Counted from the first letter of the stretch, positions 7,638 to 16,975 are shown. The stretch is 64,000 nt of DNA from Corynebacterium mustelae (GCF_001020985.1 NZ_CP011542.1:124001-188000), one strand, 5' to 3'. Notes: generated from the letters alone by a model not told the origin. Translations and numbers: made by a program.

Positions 7638-10370
7638 CTAATCGGCTACGGGCTGCTCCACTGGAACCAACGGATTGGGGATATCGATGTAGATATCCCC
7701 AGCCTGCGGATCCAATGCCATGCGAACAAACGCTTTTTGTTTGATCGTTGGAGACAGCAGCGCAGCAATGTCTTCTTCCGGTGGATTATGCGTAGCGATC
7801 AACTCGTCAACGATCTCGCGAATACGGTTCCAATCGCAGGGGAAACCGGCCAAGTTCCCCAGGAAGGTGGCGTAATAGCCCTTATTGCAAAACTCGGCGT
7901 GATCCTCGGTCAAGGTGATCGCCCCGTCTTCCAGCGGAATGTCCAAAGCGCGTTCCTTTAATACTCGAATACCGGAGAAATCTCGTAGACCTAGCCCGGT
8001 GTAGACACCGGAGTCGTCGAAAAGCAACATTGTGTTTTGCAGATGTGCCTCCAACGCTATCCCATGATTCCACATGGTTGGCAACACCGTTTCAAGCAGG
8101 TCGCGGACGTAATCTTCGGGTGGGGTTTCGGTGCGCAACGCCGTCGCGGAAATCGCTACCGCTGCCGAACCAATATCCGCCGACCGGATAAGGGTACTGA
8201 GGCTGCGGCTAATGCGGGGATCAAAAATCACTCCCCGATAGGCACAACCAGCGATTTCCGGCAATACCGTCACAGTAGGATTAGTACGAGCCAAAAGCCT
8301 GGCAATAAAGCCCGCCACTTTCGGCGTACCCAGTGCTGAATCCGCCGACATCGACCGCCGGGTGGAGGTAAGCACCACATCAATCGAGGTTTTGATGTAC
8401 AACCGTTGCCCTGAGGTTCCTCGATGATACGTCAGTGCGGTACGCATGGAAATAGTAGGCAGTACCGGCAACGTGGCGCCAAAATCCACCACCTTCTCGC
8501 GGAACTGCGGGGCGATAACATGTTCCCACTGCCACGGATGCACCGGAACGATCCGCAGTGGGGTATCTGGGACTAGGTCCGGAAATTCTCGCCGCAAGAT
8601 CGCGGTGACATCGCCAGTTTCATTGAGCATCCCTACCGGCGCACCGATCAGTTTGAGGTGGGTGACCCGAAAATTCTCCGGACCATACAGCCTAGAATCT
8701 TCCAAGCTAAAGCCCCGTCTGAGCTTTGCTAACGGGTGAACGTTATGCCCGGTAATGGTCAGCGAATCCGCCAATACTCCCACAAAATCGACCGGTACTA
8801 CCGGAAGATTCCGCCGTCGCTTTTCGACGACCTGCTTAACCTGCGCCAACGTCGCAATCGCATTATCAATATCGTCGGCGTGGGGGTCTTTAGCTACCTG
8901 CTCCATTTCTTTAGCCACAGCTAACCGGCTTAGTACATGTTCTTTGGCCCACTCGGTTTCATCAGTGGCAGGCGGGATACTGATCGGGTTATCAAACCAC
9001 ACATAATCCTGTTCGGTTACAGCACCAGATAGTCGCATTCCCAATACTCGCTTTCGTGGCAACCGGTGGGGCAAGCCATCTATCTCAATATCAGCAGGGT
9101 CAATCCCGGCAGCGTCACATAGCCCCAGGATCAAATTGCTAATCATCGGATAGATCAGTTTCGCTCGGGCGGTGTCATAATCGGGGCAAATCAATGCGGT
9201 ATCTGCCAAAAAATCCCACTCACGTTGTTGGTAAAACGGCGAATCCATCACGATGCGGCAACCGCCAAAATCCCGGACCGTTACCGCATAGGGCACACCA
9301 TCACGCAGCTTGAGCACAGTATTCTGCGGGTGGGGTTCCAGCGCCAGGCCGTACTCCACTAACTCCAGTGCCGGAGTGACGAGAATATGGGCTAATCGGC
9401 CGAACCATTCGGCAGCTGTCATACCTGATTCGGCCAGCACCTCATGAAAAAGCAGTTTCCCGGTGATCGGGTTGGTGGCCATCAGCGCTGCCACCGGAAT
9501 CCCCTCCGGCTCAGCACGCACGATCGCCCCCAAATCGTCTGACACCCGCACCCCAGCCAGATCATGCCCCACAGAAAACGCGGGGGTGTCGTCAACCGTA
9601 TATGGTGCGATGCCACGGCGTCGAATAGCGGCGATTGCTTCTTCCGCGATGACAGGGCCGGCTAACGCAGCCGGAGAAATTCCCCGGATCGCGCCTGTGA
9701 GCTGAAAACTTACCGAGGTCTTAATATGAACGCACCCGGTTTCATCAGACACCCGCAAAGTACGCACACTCATGAGCGGTTCCGCCCGGGCGGTCGTCTC
9801 TAACAACCGAATATCATCCGAGAGCTGTACCACATTCGCCAATTGCCAGGGATGCACTGGCACTGCCACAAAACCCGGAGGAACTTCATCCGCTAACCGC
9901 GCAGCTAACCCCGGAATATTCTCCTGCAATGCGGTGATAATTGGAATGCCGCTTTGATCGACGATCGTTTCTCGCACCGCCAGAAACGGCAAATCGAAAC
10001 TTTCTACTTGCTCCGGTAGAACCTGCGCAAACCCAGGGCCTAAACCCAACGTTGTTTTTGCACACGGGTGCTTAGGGTGTCCCTCACACACGATCTGTTC
10101 CAGATTCCCAAGTTCAGTGCGGCCCGCATAGCGGCGCGCCACCCCAGCCCGCGCCCGGGCCAAACCTACAACACTATCGGCTAACTCCAACGCGGTGCGC
10201 TCAAAATTAGTAGCCGGCACAGCCAACACGGCGCGCACCGCTTCTAAAACCGCTACCGGGTCGGCATCTGGGGAGATGGAATCTAACACCGAGTTGTCGG
10301 TGAGTAATTCCTCTTCCCGTAGCGCGGTGAGTAACCGGGACAAAATGGTGCGCTGGGCAGTGTCAGTCAT
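7638..10370 (-). CDS. Double-module IucA/IucC (NIS) siderophore synthetase, CiuE-like
   Basis: 910 aa with two homologous NRPS-independent siderophore synthetase modules in tandem. Module 1 (about 1-460) has GHPKHPCAK, VPVHPWQL and ALEPHPQNT; module 2 (about 500-910) repeats these as GHNVHPLAK, VPVHPWQW and ALEAHLQNT. NIS synthetases adenylate a citrate-type carboxylate and condense it with an amine. Two fused modules could make both amide bonds of a citrate siderophore in one protein, as proposed for CiuE of C. diphtheriae. The start overlaps the upstream cyclase stop (ATGA), so it is translationally coupled and third in an operon behind a DtxR-like box. Two 11-mer repeats lie inside. Substrate unknown. 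Confidence 0.88.
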   Translation of the reverse strand: MTDTAQRTILSRLLTALREEELLTDNSVLDSISPDADPVAVLEAVRAVLAVPATNFERTALELADSVVGLARARAGVARRYAGRTELGNLEQIVCEGHPKHPCAKTTLGLGPGFAQVLPEQVESFDLPFLAVRETIVDQSGIPIITALQENIPGLAARLADEVPPGFVAVPVHPWQLANVVQLSDDIRLLETTARAEPLMSVRTLRVSDETGCVHIKTSVSFQLTGAIRGISPAALAGPVIAEEAIAAIRRRGIAPYTVDDTPAFSVGHDLAGVRVSDDLGAIVRAEPEGIPVAALMATNPITGKLLFHEVLAESGMTAAEWFGRLAHILVTPALELVEYGLALEPHPQNTVLKLRDGVPYAVTVRDFGGCRIVMDSPFYQQREWDFLADTALICPDYDTARAKLIYPMISNLILGLCDAAGIDPADIEIDGLPHRLPRKRVLGMRLSGAVTEQDYVWFDNPISIPPATDETEWAKEHVLSRLAVAKEMEQVAKDPHADDIDNAIATLAQVKQVVEKRRRNLPVVPVDFVGVLADSLTITGHNVHPLAKLRRGFSLEDSRLYGPENFRVTHLKLIGAPVGMLNETGDVTAILRREFPDLVPDTPLRIVPVHPWQWEHVIAPQFREKVVDFGATLPVLPTISMRTALTYHRGTSGQRLYIKTSIDVVLTSTRRSMSADSALGTPKVAGFIARLLARTNPTVTVLPEIAGCAYRGVIFDPRISRSLSTLIRSADIGSAAVAISATALRTETPPEDYVRDLLETVLPTMWNHGIALEAHLQNTMLLFDDSGVYTGLGLRDFSGIRVLKERALDIPLEDGAITLTEDHAEFCNKGYYATFLGNLAGFPCDWNRIREIVDELIATHNPPEEDIAALLSPTIKQKAFVRMALDPQAGDIYIDIPNPLVPVEQPVAD

Positions 10371-11110
10371 ACTGTCATTGGTAGCACGGCAACCGCCCGG
10401 ACCGGGAACCCCGTGCCCAACCTAGGTTTCGGCCACGCCGCAATCATCAATGACCCCGTCGCTGGTACTAGGTCAAGCCCAGTCATTCGCTCAATCTGCC
10501 ACCGACCCAACCCTAAGATCCGCAACTGTGCCGGAAATTGGTCACGCGACACCAAGACACCAGGATCAGTATCAAGAGTCTCATGACCAATGGCGGTGAT
10601 CTGGCGTTCGGCCACTAGCCACTCTATAGCTTCCGGGCTCCAGCCAGGGTAGTGGGCTATGCGGTTGGCGTCCTTATTGGACATGAGTTCTGGGTCGGGC
10701 CAACGCTTGGACCAATCGGAGCGAAATGCCACGAAAGCGTGCTTTGGTATCTGGCCGTGACGATTTTCCCACTTATAAATATCGGCAATACCCAGCGTAA
10801 AATCCGCGTTGGCGGCAACCTGTGCTGTGAAATCCAAAACCACTAACGGCAAAATCATCTCGGAAACGGGAATCTCATCTAGCCGCCGCCCGCCCACCAC
10901 CGCATGCGCCGGGGCATCCACATGGGTACCCCATTGGCCTACCAAGGAAAATGCCGTTGTTAGGCAACCAGGTTGGGGCAGGTGTGGTATGTCGCGTTGT
11001 GTCTCGTCCGGGTCGGTTGGGAATTTCGGAATCCCCGGGCCAAACCCATGGCTAAGATCCACAAACTGCAGGTGGCGCAACTGCTGGGCTACCTGCCACA
11101 GATCTGGCAT
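10367..11110 (-). CDS. Cyclase-family (kynurenine formamidase-like) hydrolase, copy 1
   Basis: 247 aa, PF04199-type fold. GQWGTHVDAPAH is the metal-binding motif of the family (HxGTHxDxPxH) with Gln in place of the first His, as in many non-KynB members. Start at 11110 (MPDLWQ), supported by GGGAGG seven bases upstream and by alignment with the neighbouring paralogue; longer readings run back into that gene. Overlaps the siderophore synthetase start by four bases. The family hydrolyses amide or ring bonds with Mn or Zn; substrate here unknown, though the operon suggests siderophore or precursor processing. Confidence 0.8.
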   Translation of the reverse strand: MPDLWQVAQQLRHLQFVDLSHGFGPGIPKFPTDPDETQRDIPHLPQPGCLTTAFSLVGQWGTHVDAPAHAVVGGRRLDEIPVSEMILPLVVLDFTAQVAANADFTLGIADIYKWENRHGQIPKHAFVAFRSDWSKRWPDPELMSNKDANRIAHYPGWSPEAIEWLVAERQITAIGHETLDTDPGVLVSRDQFPAQLRILGLGRWQIERMTGLDLVPATGSLMIAAWPKPRLGTGFPVRAVAVLPMTV

Positions 11111-11142
11111 ATCAAAACCTCCCAAGCTGATGCGCAGGCGGC

Positions 11143-11877
11143 TTAAACGATGGCGAAGGCGCGCGCCGGGAAGCCGGTGCCGTTTAATGGCTTGGGCCAG
11201 GTGGCCACGATAAGCGCCCCGGTAGCTGGCACTTGGTCTAGGTTGGCTAATAGCTCGATCTGCCATTTATCGTGCTGGAGAAGAAGCAATTCGGCGGGGA
11301 GTGTGCCGCCGGAAACCACGATGCCCTGGTCGGTGTCGGTGGTCTCATGGCCGATCGCGGTGATGTCTCGCTTGGTGATAAGCCATTCGACAACCTCCGG
11401 GTTCCAACCGGGGTAGTGGGCGATGCCATCGGCGTCTTTATTGGCTACCAATTCTGGATCGGGCCAACGCTTGGACCAATCAGAGCGAAACGCCACGAAA
11501 GCCCCAGCGGGAATCGTTCCGTGATCTGCTTCCCATCGCTTTATATCCGCAATTTCTGGTGTGAAATCCGCATCTGCGGCAACCTGCGCTGTGAAATCCA
11601 AGACCACCAACGGCAGGATCATCTGCTTGACATCGATATTGTCTAAGGTGCGTGCTCCTGCAACGAAGTGTACGGGTGGATCAACATGGGTGCCCCATTG
11701 TCCTACGAAGCTATATTGGGTGACTTCAAAACCATGTTCCGGAACGTTAAAGAGCGTGGTTCGTTCTTCATCAGGTAACAGATGAAACCGGGGTTGTCCT
11801 GATTGGAAGGCGTGGGTGAGATCAACAAAGGTATGTTCAGTGCGTAACGTGTGGGCTAATTGCCAAAGATCGGTCAT
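11143..11877 (-). CDS. Cyclase-family hydrolase, copy 2
   Basis: 244 aa, a tandem paralogue of the downstream gene throughout its length: both have VGQWGTHVD, MILPLVVLDFTAQVAA and VAFRSDWSKRWPDPEL. The same Gln replaces the first His of the metal motif. A longer TTG start at 11886 is possible, but ATG 11877 matches the paralogue (MTDLWQ) and lies seven bases after a TAAGTT -10 box. First gene of a minus-strand operon leading to the siderophore synthetase. Two near copies side by side suggest tandem duplication followed by divergence. Confidence 0.8.
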   Translation of the reverse strand: MTDLWQLAHTLRTEHTFVDLTHAFQSGQPRFHLLPDEERTTLFNVPEHGFEVTQYSFVGQWGTHVDPPVHFVAGARTLDNIDVKQMILPLVVLDFTAQVAADADFTPEIADIKRWEADHGTIPAGAFVAFRSDWSKRWPDPELVANKDADGIAHYPGWNPEVVEWLITKRDITAIGHETTDTDQGIVVSGGTLPAELLLLQHDKWQIELLANLDQVPATGALIVATWPKPLNGTGFPARAFAIV

Positions 11878-11884
11878 GGCAGAC

Positions 11885-11906
11885 AACTTAGTCTAGATAA
11901 ATCTGA
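11885..11906 (-). promoter_or_regulatory. -10 box with overlapping DtxR-like operator for the siderophore operon
   Basis: On the minus strand TAAGTT (11885-11890) lies seven bases before ATG 11877, a leaderless arrangement. The 19-mer at 11888-11906 matches the DtxR consensus (TTAGGTTAGCCTAACCTAA) at 12 of 19 positions and overlaps the -10. Iron-dependent repression by DtxR is a reasonable inference, but the match is only moderate. Confidence 0.4.
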
Positions 11907-11982
11907 ACCGCATAGTCTAGGGTGGTGACCATGAATAAAATTGATGTTGCAGCGAATTTTCGACATTGGTTAAGGTGTGGAA

Positions 11983-12675
11983 ATGGACACTTTGGCACAA
12001 TTTTGGCCGCCATTTGCGCTAAATATCACCGCTGCGGCCGGTGAGCGAAAAGTTATTCTACGCGTGGTTCGGGATGACGATTTGGTTGAAATGAGCAACG
12101 TTAACGAAGCGGATATCTATGGGCCGGAATTGCCCCCATATGCTTTTTGCTGGCTTAATGCGCCATATCCGGAGCGCGTTGCTGCGTCTTTCCAGTTTCG
12201 GTGGAATAATCGTGCACAATTAAAACCGGAATCGTGGTCGCTGGATTTCGTTGCGCGTGATGCCGAAACCGGCGAGGTTATCGGCGGGATGGACATACGG
12301 GCGACTAATTTCGCCGAAAACCGCACCGCTGAAACTGGTTCCTGGGTGTTGTACAAACACCAGGGACTTGGCTACGGTTCGCTGATACGGCACGCATTAA
12401 TCCAGCTTGCTTTTGATGTTTTCGGGGCTTTGCGGGTAGAAACAGGCTGGCACGAGGGCAATACCGCGTCAGCGCGGGTAAGTGAAAAACTTGGGTATAG
12501 CGTTTTCCTAACGGATCGAACCAGCCCGGTCTACGACGGATCGTTGCAGCCGGTCATCGGGGCAGCGCTGTCACCGGATGCTTATCGACGCTCGGACGTC
12601 ACCGTTACCATCGACGGAGTTCGCCCCGAACTTGCAGTGATGCTTGGTTTCGCACCAGCAGAGCCAGAGCATTGA
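11983..12675 (+). CDS. GNAT family N-acetyltransferase
   Basis: 230 aa. The acetyl-CoA-binding segment is HQGLGYGSLIRHALIQLAF (the Q/RxxGxG/A motif), preceded by ETGSWVLY and followed by ETGWHEGNTASARVSEKLGY, which matches RimJ/RimL-type acetyltransferases. The N-terminus lacks a signal. ATG 11983 is preferred over GTG 11977 because TAAGGT ends six bases before it. Divergent from the cyclase/siderophore operon, so siderophore-related acylation is possible but not shown. Acceptor unknown. Confidence 0.75.
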   Translation: MDTLAQFWPPFALNITAAAGERKVILRVVRDDDLVEMSNVNEADIYGPELPPYAFCWLNAPYPERVAASFQFRWNNRAQLKPESWSLDFVARDAETGEVIGGMDIRATNFAENRTAETGSWVLYKHQGLGYGSLIRHALIQLAFDVFGALRVETGWHEGNTASARVSEKLGYSVFLTDRTSPVYDGSLQPVIGAALSPDAYRRSDVTVTIDGVRPELAVMLGFAPAEPEH

Positions 12676-12718
12676 GAACGCCACCTCTAAGGTGACGTTC
12701 CGTGGGTGCTTGAGTTTT
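12676..12718 (+). terminator. Hairpin downstream of the GNAT gene
   Basis: GAACG-CACC / GGTG-CGTTC arms (12676-12700) with a 5-base loop, followed shortly by GAGTTTTTA. Lies between convergent genes and may serve the plus-strand gene. Confidence 0.45.
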
Positions 12719-12743
12719 TATAGGTAGTGTCCTATCCCGTTGG

Positions 12744-13544
12744 TTACGACTGTGCTTTGTGTCTTTCTAAATCTAGAAGCACCCGACGCACATGATTTGC
12801 AGCACCTTCGCCTTCGTAGGCTTCGACGATATCGGGGATTGGGCCTACTTGTCGGATTTCACCGTGATCTACCCATAAGGCGGTATCGCATAATTGTGCC
12901 AAGAAGTCATTGGAGTGGGAGGCGAAAACCAAAATACCGGAACGCTCCACAAGTTCTTGGAGCCGAGTACGCGCTTTGGCCATAAATGCGGCATCCACTG
13001 CGCCGATCCCCTCGTCGAGAAGCAAAATCTCCGGCTCAATGGAGGTAACTACGCCCAACGCTAGCCGGATCCGCATGCCGGTGGAATAGGTGCGCAGCGG
13101 CATTGCTAGATAATCGCCTAACTCGGAGAACTCGGCGATCTCATCCATTTTCTGCTTCATCTGCTTTCGGGTCTGCCCTAAGAACAACCCCCGAATAACG
13201 ATATTTTCAAATCCGGAAATTTCCGGATCCATTCCCACACCTAAATCAAAGACGGGCGCAACCCGGCCTCTAATGTGGGCCGAACCTCGGGTTGGCTCGT
13301 AGATCCCAGAAAGCAAACGCAACAGCGTGGACTTCCCGGCACCGTTGTGGCCAACCAAACCTACCCGGTCTCCTTCTCGCAGATGTAGATTGACGTTTTT
13401 CAACGCCTCAACCACAACGGTGTTGTCTTTATTCCGGCCGATGGCGCCACCGGCTGCCCCTAGGAATGCTTTTTTCATCGAACGGGACTTCGCGTCAAAA
13501 ATGGGGAAATCCACGCATGCGTTATAGGTGTCGATCGAAACCAT
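12744..13544 (-). CDS. wzt: Galactan export ABC transporter ATP-binding protein Wzt (RfbE type)
   Basis: 266-aa ABC ATPase of the O-antigen/teichoic-acid export class: Walker A GHNGAGKST, a modified signature TYSTGMRIRLALGV, Walker B EILLLDEGIGAVD. With Wzm it flips the lipid-linked galactan precursor of arabinogalactan across the plasma membrane (Rv3781/Rv3783 system in M. tuberculosis). AGGAG lies seven bases before the ATG. Wzm is 15 bases upstream on the same strand. In relatives these genes adjoin glfT1; here the intervening metal/siderophore block separates them. Confidence 0.87.
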   Translation of the reverse strand: MVSIDTYNACVDFPIFDAKSRSMKKAFLGAAGGAIGRNKDNTVVVEALKNVNLHLREGDRVGLVGHNGAGKSTLLRLLSGIYEPTRGSAHIRGRVAPVFDLGVGMDPEISGFENIVIRGLFLGQTRKQMKQKMDEIAEFSELGDYLAMPLRTYSTGMRIRLALGVVTSIEPEILLLDEGIGAVDAAFMAKARTRLQELVERSGILVFASHSNDFLAQLCDTALWVDHGEIRQVGPIPDIVEAYEGEGAANHVRRVLLDLERHKAQS

Positions 13545-13559
13545 TGAAAAACTCCTGCC

Positions 13560-14480
13560 TTAAACCCAGTAACTCACCCTAAACCGCCACTGGCGCATGG
13601 CCAGCATGGCCACCGCTAAACCAGCTATGGTGCACGCGAGCACTACCCACCAGTGATATGTTGGCAATTCTGCACCGATTAACGGCGCACGTACTACTTC
13701 CATGTAGTGATACAGCGGATTAAGCTGCGCGAGTTTTGCTCGTTCCGAGATTGTTCCGCCTTGATCTTTGAGCGTTTGGGTCATCCATACGATCGGGGTG
13801 ACATAGAACAATAACTGAACCCCAGCTTCCAGGAGCGGGGCGACATCACGGTAACGGGTGGCAATGATGCCGAAGAACATCGACACCCACACGCCGTTTG
13901 CCACCAGCAATATCATCGCGGGGATCGCTAGCAATGCATCCCAGCCCAATGCGCGCGGGAAAATGAGCATGAGGATCACCCAGATAACTAGGTTGTGGCC
14001 CAAAAATAGCGTTTGTTTCCATACCAGGCGGTATACATGAACCGATAGTGCGGAAGGCAGTTGCTTAATAAGGCCTTCGTTTTCGATGAAAACCTGGGCG
14101 CCTTCCTTGATGCAGCCTGAGATAAACGTCCACATGATTAAGCCAACTGTGACGTGGGGGAGAAATTCGGCTACCGGAATTTTAAACAAAACCGAGTACA
14201 ACAGACCAAGAGCCAACGCCATCACGCCGGTGGCGATGGTAATCCACAACGGACCTAGCACCGAACGGCGATAACGCTGTTTGATGTCTTGCCATCCCAA
14301 ACTCAACCACAGTTCGTGTTGTTTAAAACCACGAACCAAATCGTGCCATGCGGCCTTGAAAGTCTTAGATTCTGACGGTTCTGGGTCCGAAGCGGCCGCC
14401 GCAGTGATACGGTCAATTTGATTCGACAATTTAGCCCTCAGGGCTGAGTCGAGCTTTTTGTAGTCTTCTTGATCCTGCAC
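13560..14480 (-). CDS. wzm: Galactan export ABC transporter permease Wzm
   Basis: 306 aa: a cytosolic N-terminus of about 75 residues, then six predicted helices, matching ABC-2 polysaccharide exporters. WLSLGWQDIKQRYRRSVLGPL is the conserved amphipathic segment just before the first helix. GTG start at 14480. Partner of the ATPase gene 15 bases downstream; together they export lipid-linked galactan. Confidence 0.87.
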   Translation of the reverse strand: MQDQEDYKKLDSALRAKLSNQIDRITAAAASDPEPSESKTFKAAWHDLVRGFKQHELWLSLGWQDIKQRYRRSVLGPLWITIATGVMALALGLLYSVLFKIPVAEFLPHVTVGLIMWTFISGCIKEGAQVFIENEGLIKQLPSALSVHVYRLVWKQTLFLGHNLVIWVILMLIFPRALGWDALLAIPAMILLVANGVWVSMFFGIIATRYRDVAPLLEAGVQLLFYVTPIVWMTQTLKDQGGTISERAKLAQLNPLYHYMEVVRAPLIGAELPTYHWWVVLACTIAGLAVAMLAMRQWRFRVSYWV

Positions 14481-14570
14481 AAATGTTTAGCTTAGCTGGC
14501 TTGGTGCGCTAAATGGGCATGGAGGGCATACTATTTATGCGTTGGTTGTGTACACACTAAAGGAGTACTG

Positions 14571-15758
14571 ATGGTCTTTGACGTTGCCCGCGTTCGAGGT
14601 TTGTACACCTCACTTGGTGATGGCTGGACATATTTGTGCGCCCATGCGCAGCCGCAAATACCCGAGCGGGTATCGTCGGCGGTTGCGCGCGGATTCCGGC
14701 TTTCCTCGGTTGTGGAATTCACAGATCCCTTTAAGAGCAACCACATGCTTACCCCCGAAGGAGGGCGATTGGGGGCAGAATCACAATTTGCCTCCGCGCG
14801 GTACGCGATCGCAGATTTAACCGGCACCTCACCCGAAGCAGTTGTGCTAGCCCCTAGCCTTGATGTTTTATATTCACGACTGAATCAGGCGCTGCGCCCT
14901 GTGCTTCGACGTGGCTCACTGCTTGCCTCCCGTGCCGATGTTCGACAGATCGACCACACCGATGTTCACTACGCAGAACCAGACCTCGGCAATGGTGAAG
15001 TCCCCGCATGGCAGTACGCAAAACTTGTCACCGGGGCGACCCGGCTCGTGACACTATCAGCGGTACACCCGCAGCTGGGAACGGTTAATAATGTTGCCCG
15101 GATCGCGGAAAACGTCCGGGACCATTCCCGAGCCTGGGTTTTGGTTGACGCAACCGGACTAGCCGGGTTTTCCTCCATCGCTGTTGAGGATCTCGGTGTA
15201 GACATGGTGGCGGTCGACTGCACCGCCTTCGGGGGCCCGCAGGTTGCGGCATTGGCGTTACGGGATGTCTCCATGTTCCCCCGGATGGATATGAGTGCCT
15301 TTATCAACGACGTTGCGCCGGGGTTAGCAGCCGGGGTGCCAGCCGCCGTTGACCACATTGCAAACTTGGTGGAACAAGATCGAGGGCGACGCCGGGATCG
15401 ACTGATGACAAGCTTAGAAGAAGCCGGGGGGTACTTGCGCTACCTGGCTGATTACCTGGCTGATTCACTCAATGCCATGACCCGCTTGCACGTTTTTGGC
15501 GTGACTGGCGAGGTGGCCTTCGGTTCCACTGCGATTAGAATTCCTCGGGTAACGTTCTGCATTCCGGGCGTACCAGCGGAGACGATTCACAACCGACTTA
15601 TAACCAACCGCATGGTTACCACCATTGCTTCCGACGACCCGGTTTTGACCTCGATGGGGTTAGCAGAGACGGATGGTGCCATTACCGTTGGGCTGGGGCC
15701 GTACAACACCACCCACGACGTAGACCAACTAGTGCGAGTGTTAGCGTCGTTGGCTTAA
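14571..15758 (+). CDS. Class V aminotransferase (cysteine-desulfurase-like)
   Basis: 395-aa PLP enzyme of the NifS/CsdA-like fold. The DATGLAGFSSIAVEDLGVDM segment carries the PLP-contacting Asp, and VAVDCTAFGGPQVAAL occupies the place of the usual SxHKxxGP lysine motif. I see no clear Lys there (CTAFGGPQ), so the Schiff-base lysine may be missing. The homologue beside wzm is conserved in corynebacteria; function unproven. Good Shine-Dalgarno AAAGGAG before ATG 14571. Confidence 0.75.
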   Translation: MVFDVARVRGLYTSLGDGWTYLCAHAQPQIPERVSSAVARGFRLSSVVEFTDPFKSNHMLTPEGGRLGAESQFASARYAIADLTGTSPEAVVLAPSLDVLYSRLNQALRPVLRRGSLLASRADVRQIDHTDVHYAEPDLGNGEVPAWQYAKLVTGATRLVTLSAVHPQLGTVNNVARIAENVRDHSRAWVLVDATGLAGFSSIAVEDLGVDMVAVDCTAFGGPQVAALALRDVSMFPRMDMSAFINDVAPGLAAGVPAAVDHIANLVEQDRGRRRDRLMTSLEEAGGYLRYLADYLADSLNAMTRLHVFGVTGEVAFGSTAIRIPRVTFCIPGVPAETIHNRLITNRMVTTIASDDPVLTSMGLAETDGAITVGLGPYNTTHDVDQLVRVLASLA

Positions 15759-15766
15759 GGCACGTG

Positions 15767-15800
15767 CCCGCCTTAAGCTTTTCGACGCCGCCCAGGCGGG
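15767..15800 (+). terminator. Hairpin between convergent genes, loop holds an 11-mer repeat
   Basis: CCCGCCT (15767-15773) pairs with AGGCGGG (15794-15800); the 20-base loop contains GCTTTTCGACG at 15777. It lies between two convergent stop codons, so it could terminate transcription, but there is no U tract. Confidence 0.4.
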
Positions 15801-15812
15801 ATGATAAACGCT

Positions 15813-16763
15813 CTAATCCATGGTGAGTACGAGTTTGCCCGTCACTTCACCATTCTTCAACATCTCATGTGCTCGCTGTGCTTCCGCCATAGGCAAGGTG
15901 GCGTGAATCTGATGCTTGATTACACCTGATTCCAGCAGCGGCCATACATTGGCGATGGTATCGGAAACGATTCGGGCTTTGTCCTCCCGATCGCGGGCCC
16001 GCAATGCGGTTGCGGAAATTGTTCCGCGTTTTGTCAGCAGTTTGCCGATATTCAATTCGCCCTTTACTCCACCTTGCAATCCAATAGTGACCATATGGCC
16101 GTCTAGGGCAAGTGCAGTGAGATTTTGATCTAGATATTTCGCTCCCATGATGTCGAGGATGCGATCGCATGTGTTTTTCAACACCTCGGCGAAATCTTGT
16201 TCTCGGTAATTGATGAGGATGTCCGCCCCCAATTTCTTACAGGTTTGAAGCTTCTCTGGGCTGCCTGCAGTTACCGCAACGGTTGCACCCATGTGCTTTG
16301 CCAATTGAATGGCGAAGGTGCCGATGCCGCCAGCTCCACCGTGAATTAACAAGGTCTGCCCGGCGTTAAGGCCGGTCAACATGCCAATATTTGACCACAC
16401 GGTGGTGGCCACTTCGACAACAGCGGCTGCCTCAGCGAAGGAATATCCTTGGGGAATCGGTAGTAGTTGGCCCTCTGGGACTGCGACGAATTCGGCGTAG
16501 CCGCCGCCAGCCAAAAGGCAGGCAACTTCCTCGCCGACTTGGCGATCAGTCGTGCCAGGATCGACGATGATGCCAGCGCATTCCAAGCCTATGATCTCCG
16601 ACTCGCCTTTCGGTGGTGGGTAGTGGCCTGCGGCTTGAAGAATGTCTGCACGATTGACGCCCGCGGCGCGAACTTCAACCAAAACTTCACCCGGTTGTAG
16701 GGTGGGGGCGGGGGCTTCAATAAGCTGTAGTTTCTTATCGTCAGCGACGGATATTGCTTTCAT
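15813..16763 (-). CDS. NAD(P)H:quinone oxidoreductase, zinc-independent MDR family
   Basis: 316 aa. MKAISVADDKKL and VNRADILQAAGHYPPPKG fit the quinone oxidoreductase (PIG3/QOR) group of medium-chain dehydrogenases. LLIHGGAGGIGTFAIQLAK is the NADPH-binding glycine-rich turn. Zinc ligands of alcohol dehydrogenases are absent. ATG 16763 chosen over GTG 16769 because TAACGT sits eight bases before it. The usual neighbour of tRNA-Ser and pat in corynebacteria. Physiological substrate unknown. Confidence 0.82.
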   Translation of the reverse strand: MKAISVADDKKLQLIEAPAPTLQPGEVLVEVRAAGVNRADILQAAGHYPPPKGESEIIGLECAGIIVDPGTTDRQVGEEVACLLAGGGYAEFVAVPEGQLLPIPQGYSFAEAAAVVEVATTVWSNIGMLTGLNAGQTLLIHGGAGGIGTFAIQLAKHMGATVAVTAGSPEKLQTCKKLGADILINYREQDFAEVLKNTCDRILDIMGAKYLDQNLTALALDGHMVTIGLQGGVKGELNIGKLLTKRGTISATALRARDREDKARIVSDTIANVWPLLESGVIKHQIHATLPMAEAQRAHEMLKNGEVTGKLVLTMD

Positions 16764-16835
16764 ACCCACCCACGTTAGGTGAAAATCGGGTGGAATGCGC
16801 TACACTCTTAAAAGTCCGTTGCAAAACAGACATCT

Positions 16836-16920
16836 GGAGATATGGCAGAGCGGCCGAATGCACTGGTCTTGAAAACCAGCGTAGGGAAACCTACCGGGGG
16901 TTCAAATCCCTCTATCTCCG
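16836..16920 (+). tRNA. tRNA-Ser(TGA)
   Basis: 85 nt. Acceptor GGAGATA/TATCTCC, anticodon stem CTGGT/ACCAG with loop CTTGAAA (anticodon TGA), a long variable arm (GTAGGGAAACCTAC) and TpsiC loop TTCAAAT. The long variable arm is diagnostic of class II serine tRNA. CCA not encoded. Confidence 0.96.
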
Positions 16921-16926
16921 CAGATT

Positions 16927-16975
16927 GAAAGCCATGAGTGAGCACAAGTACACTCATGGCTTTCACGGTTTTCTA
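16927..16975. terminator. Bidirectional terminator between tRNA-Ser(TGA) and pat
   Basis: A perfect 14-bp inverted repeat (16927-16940 with 16951-16964) and 10-base loop, followed by CGGTTTTCT on the plus strand. Positioned to end both the tRNA transcript and the convergent pat transcript. Confidence 0.8.
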
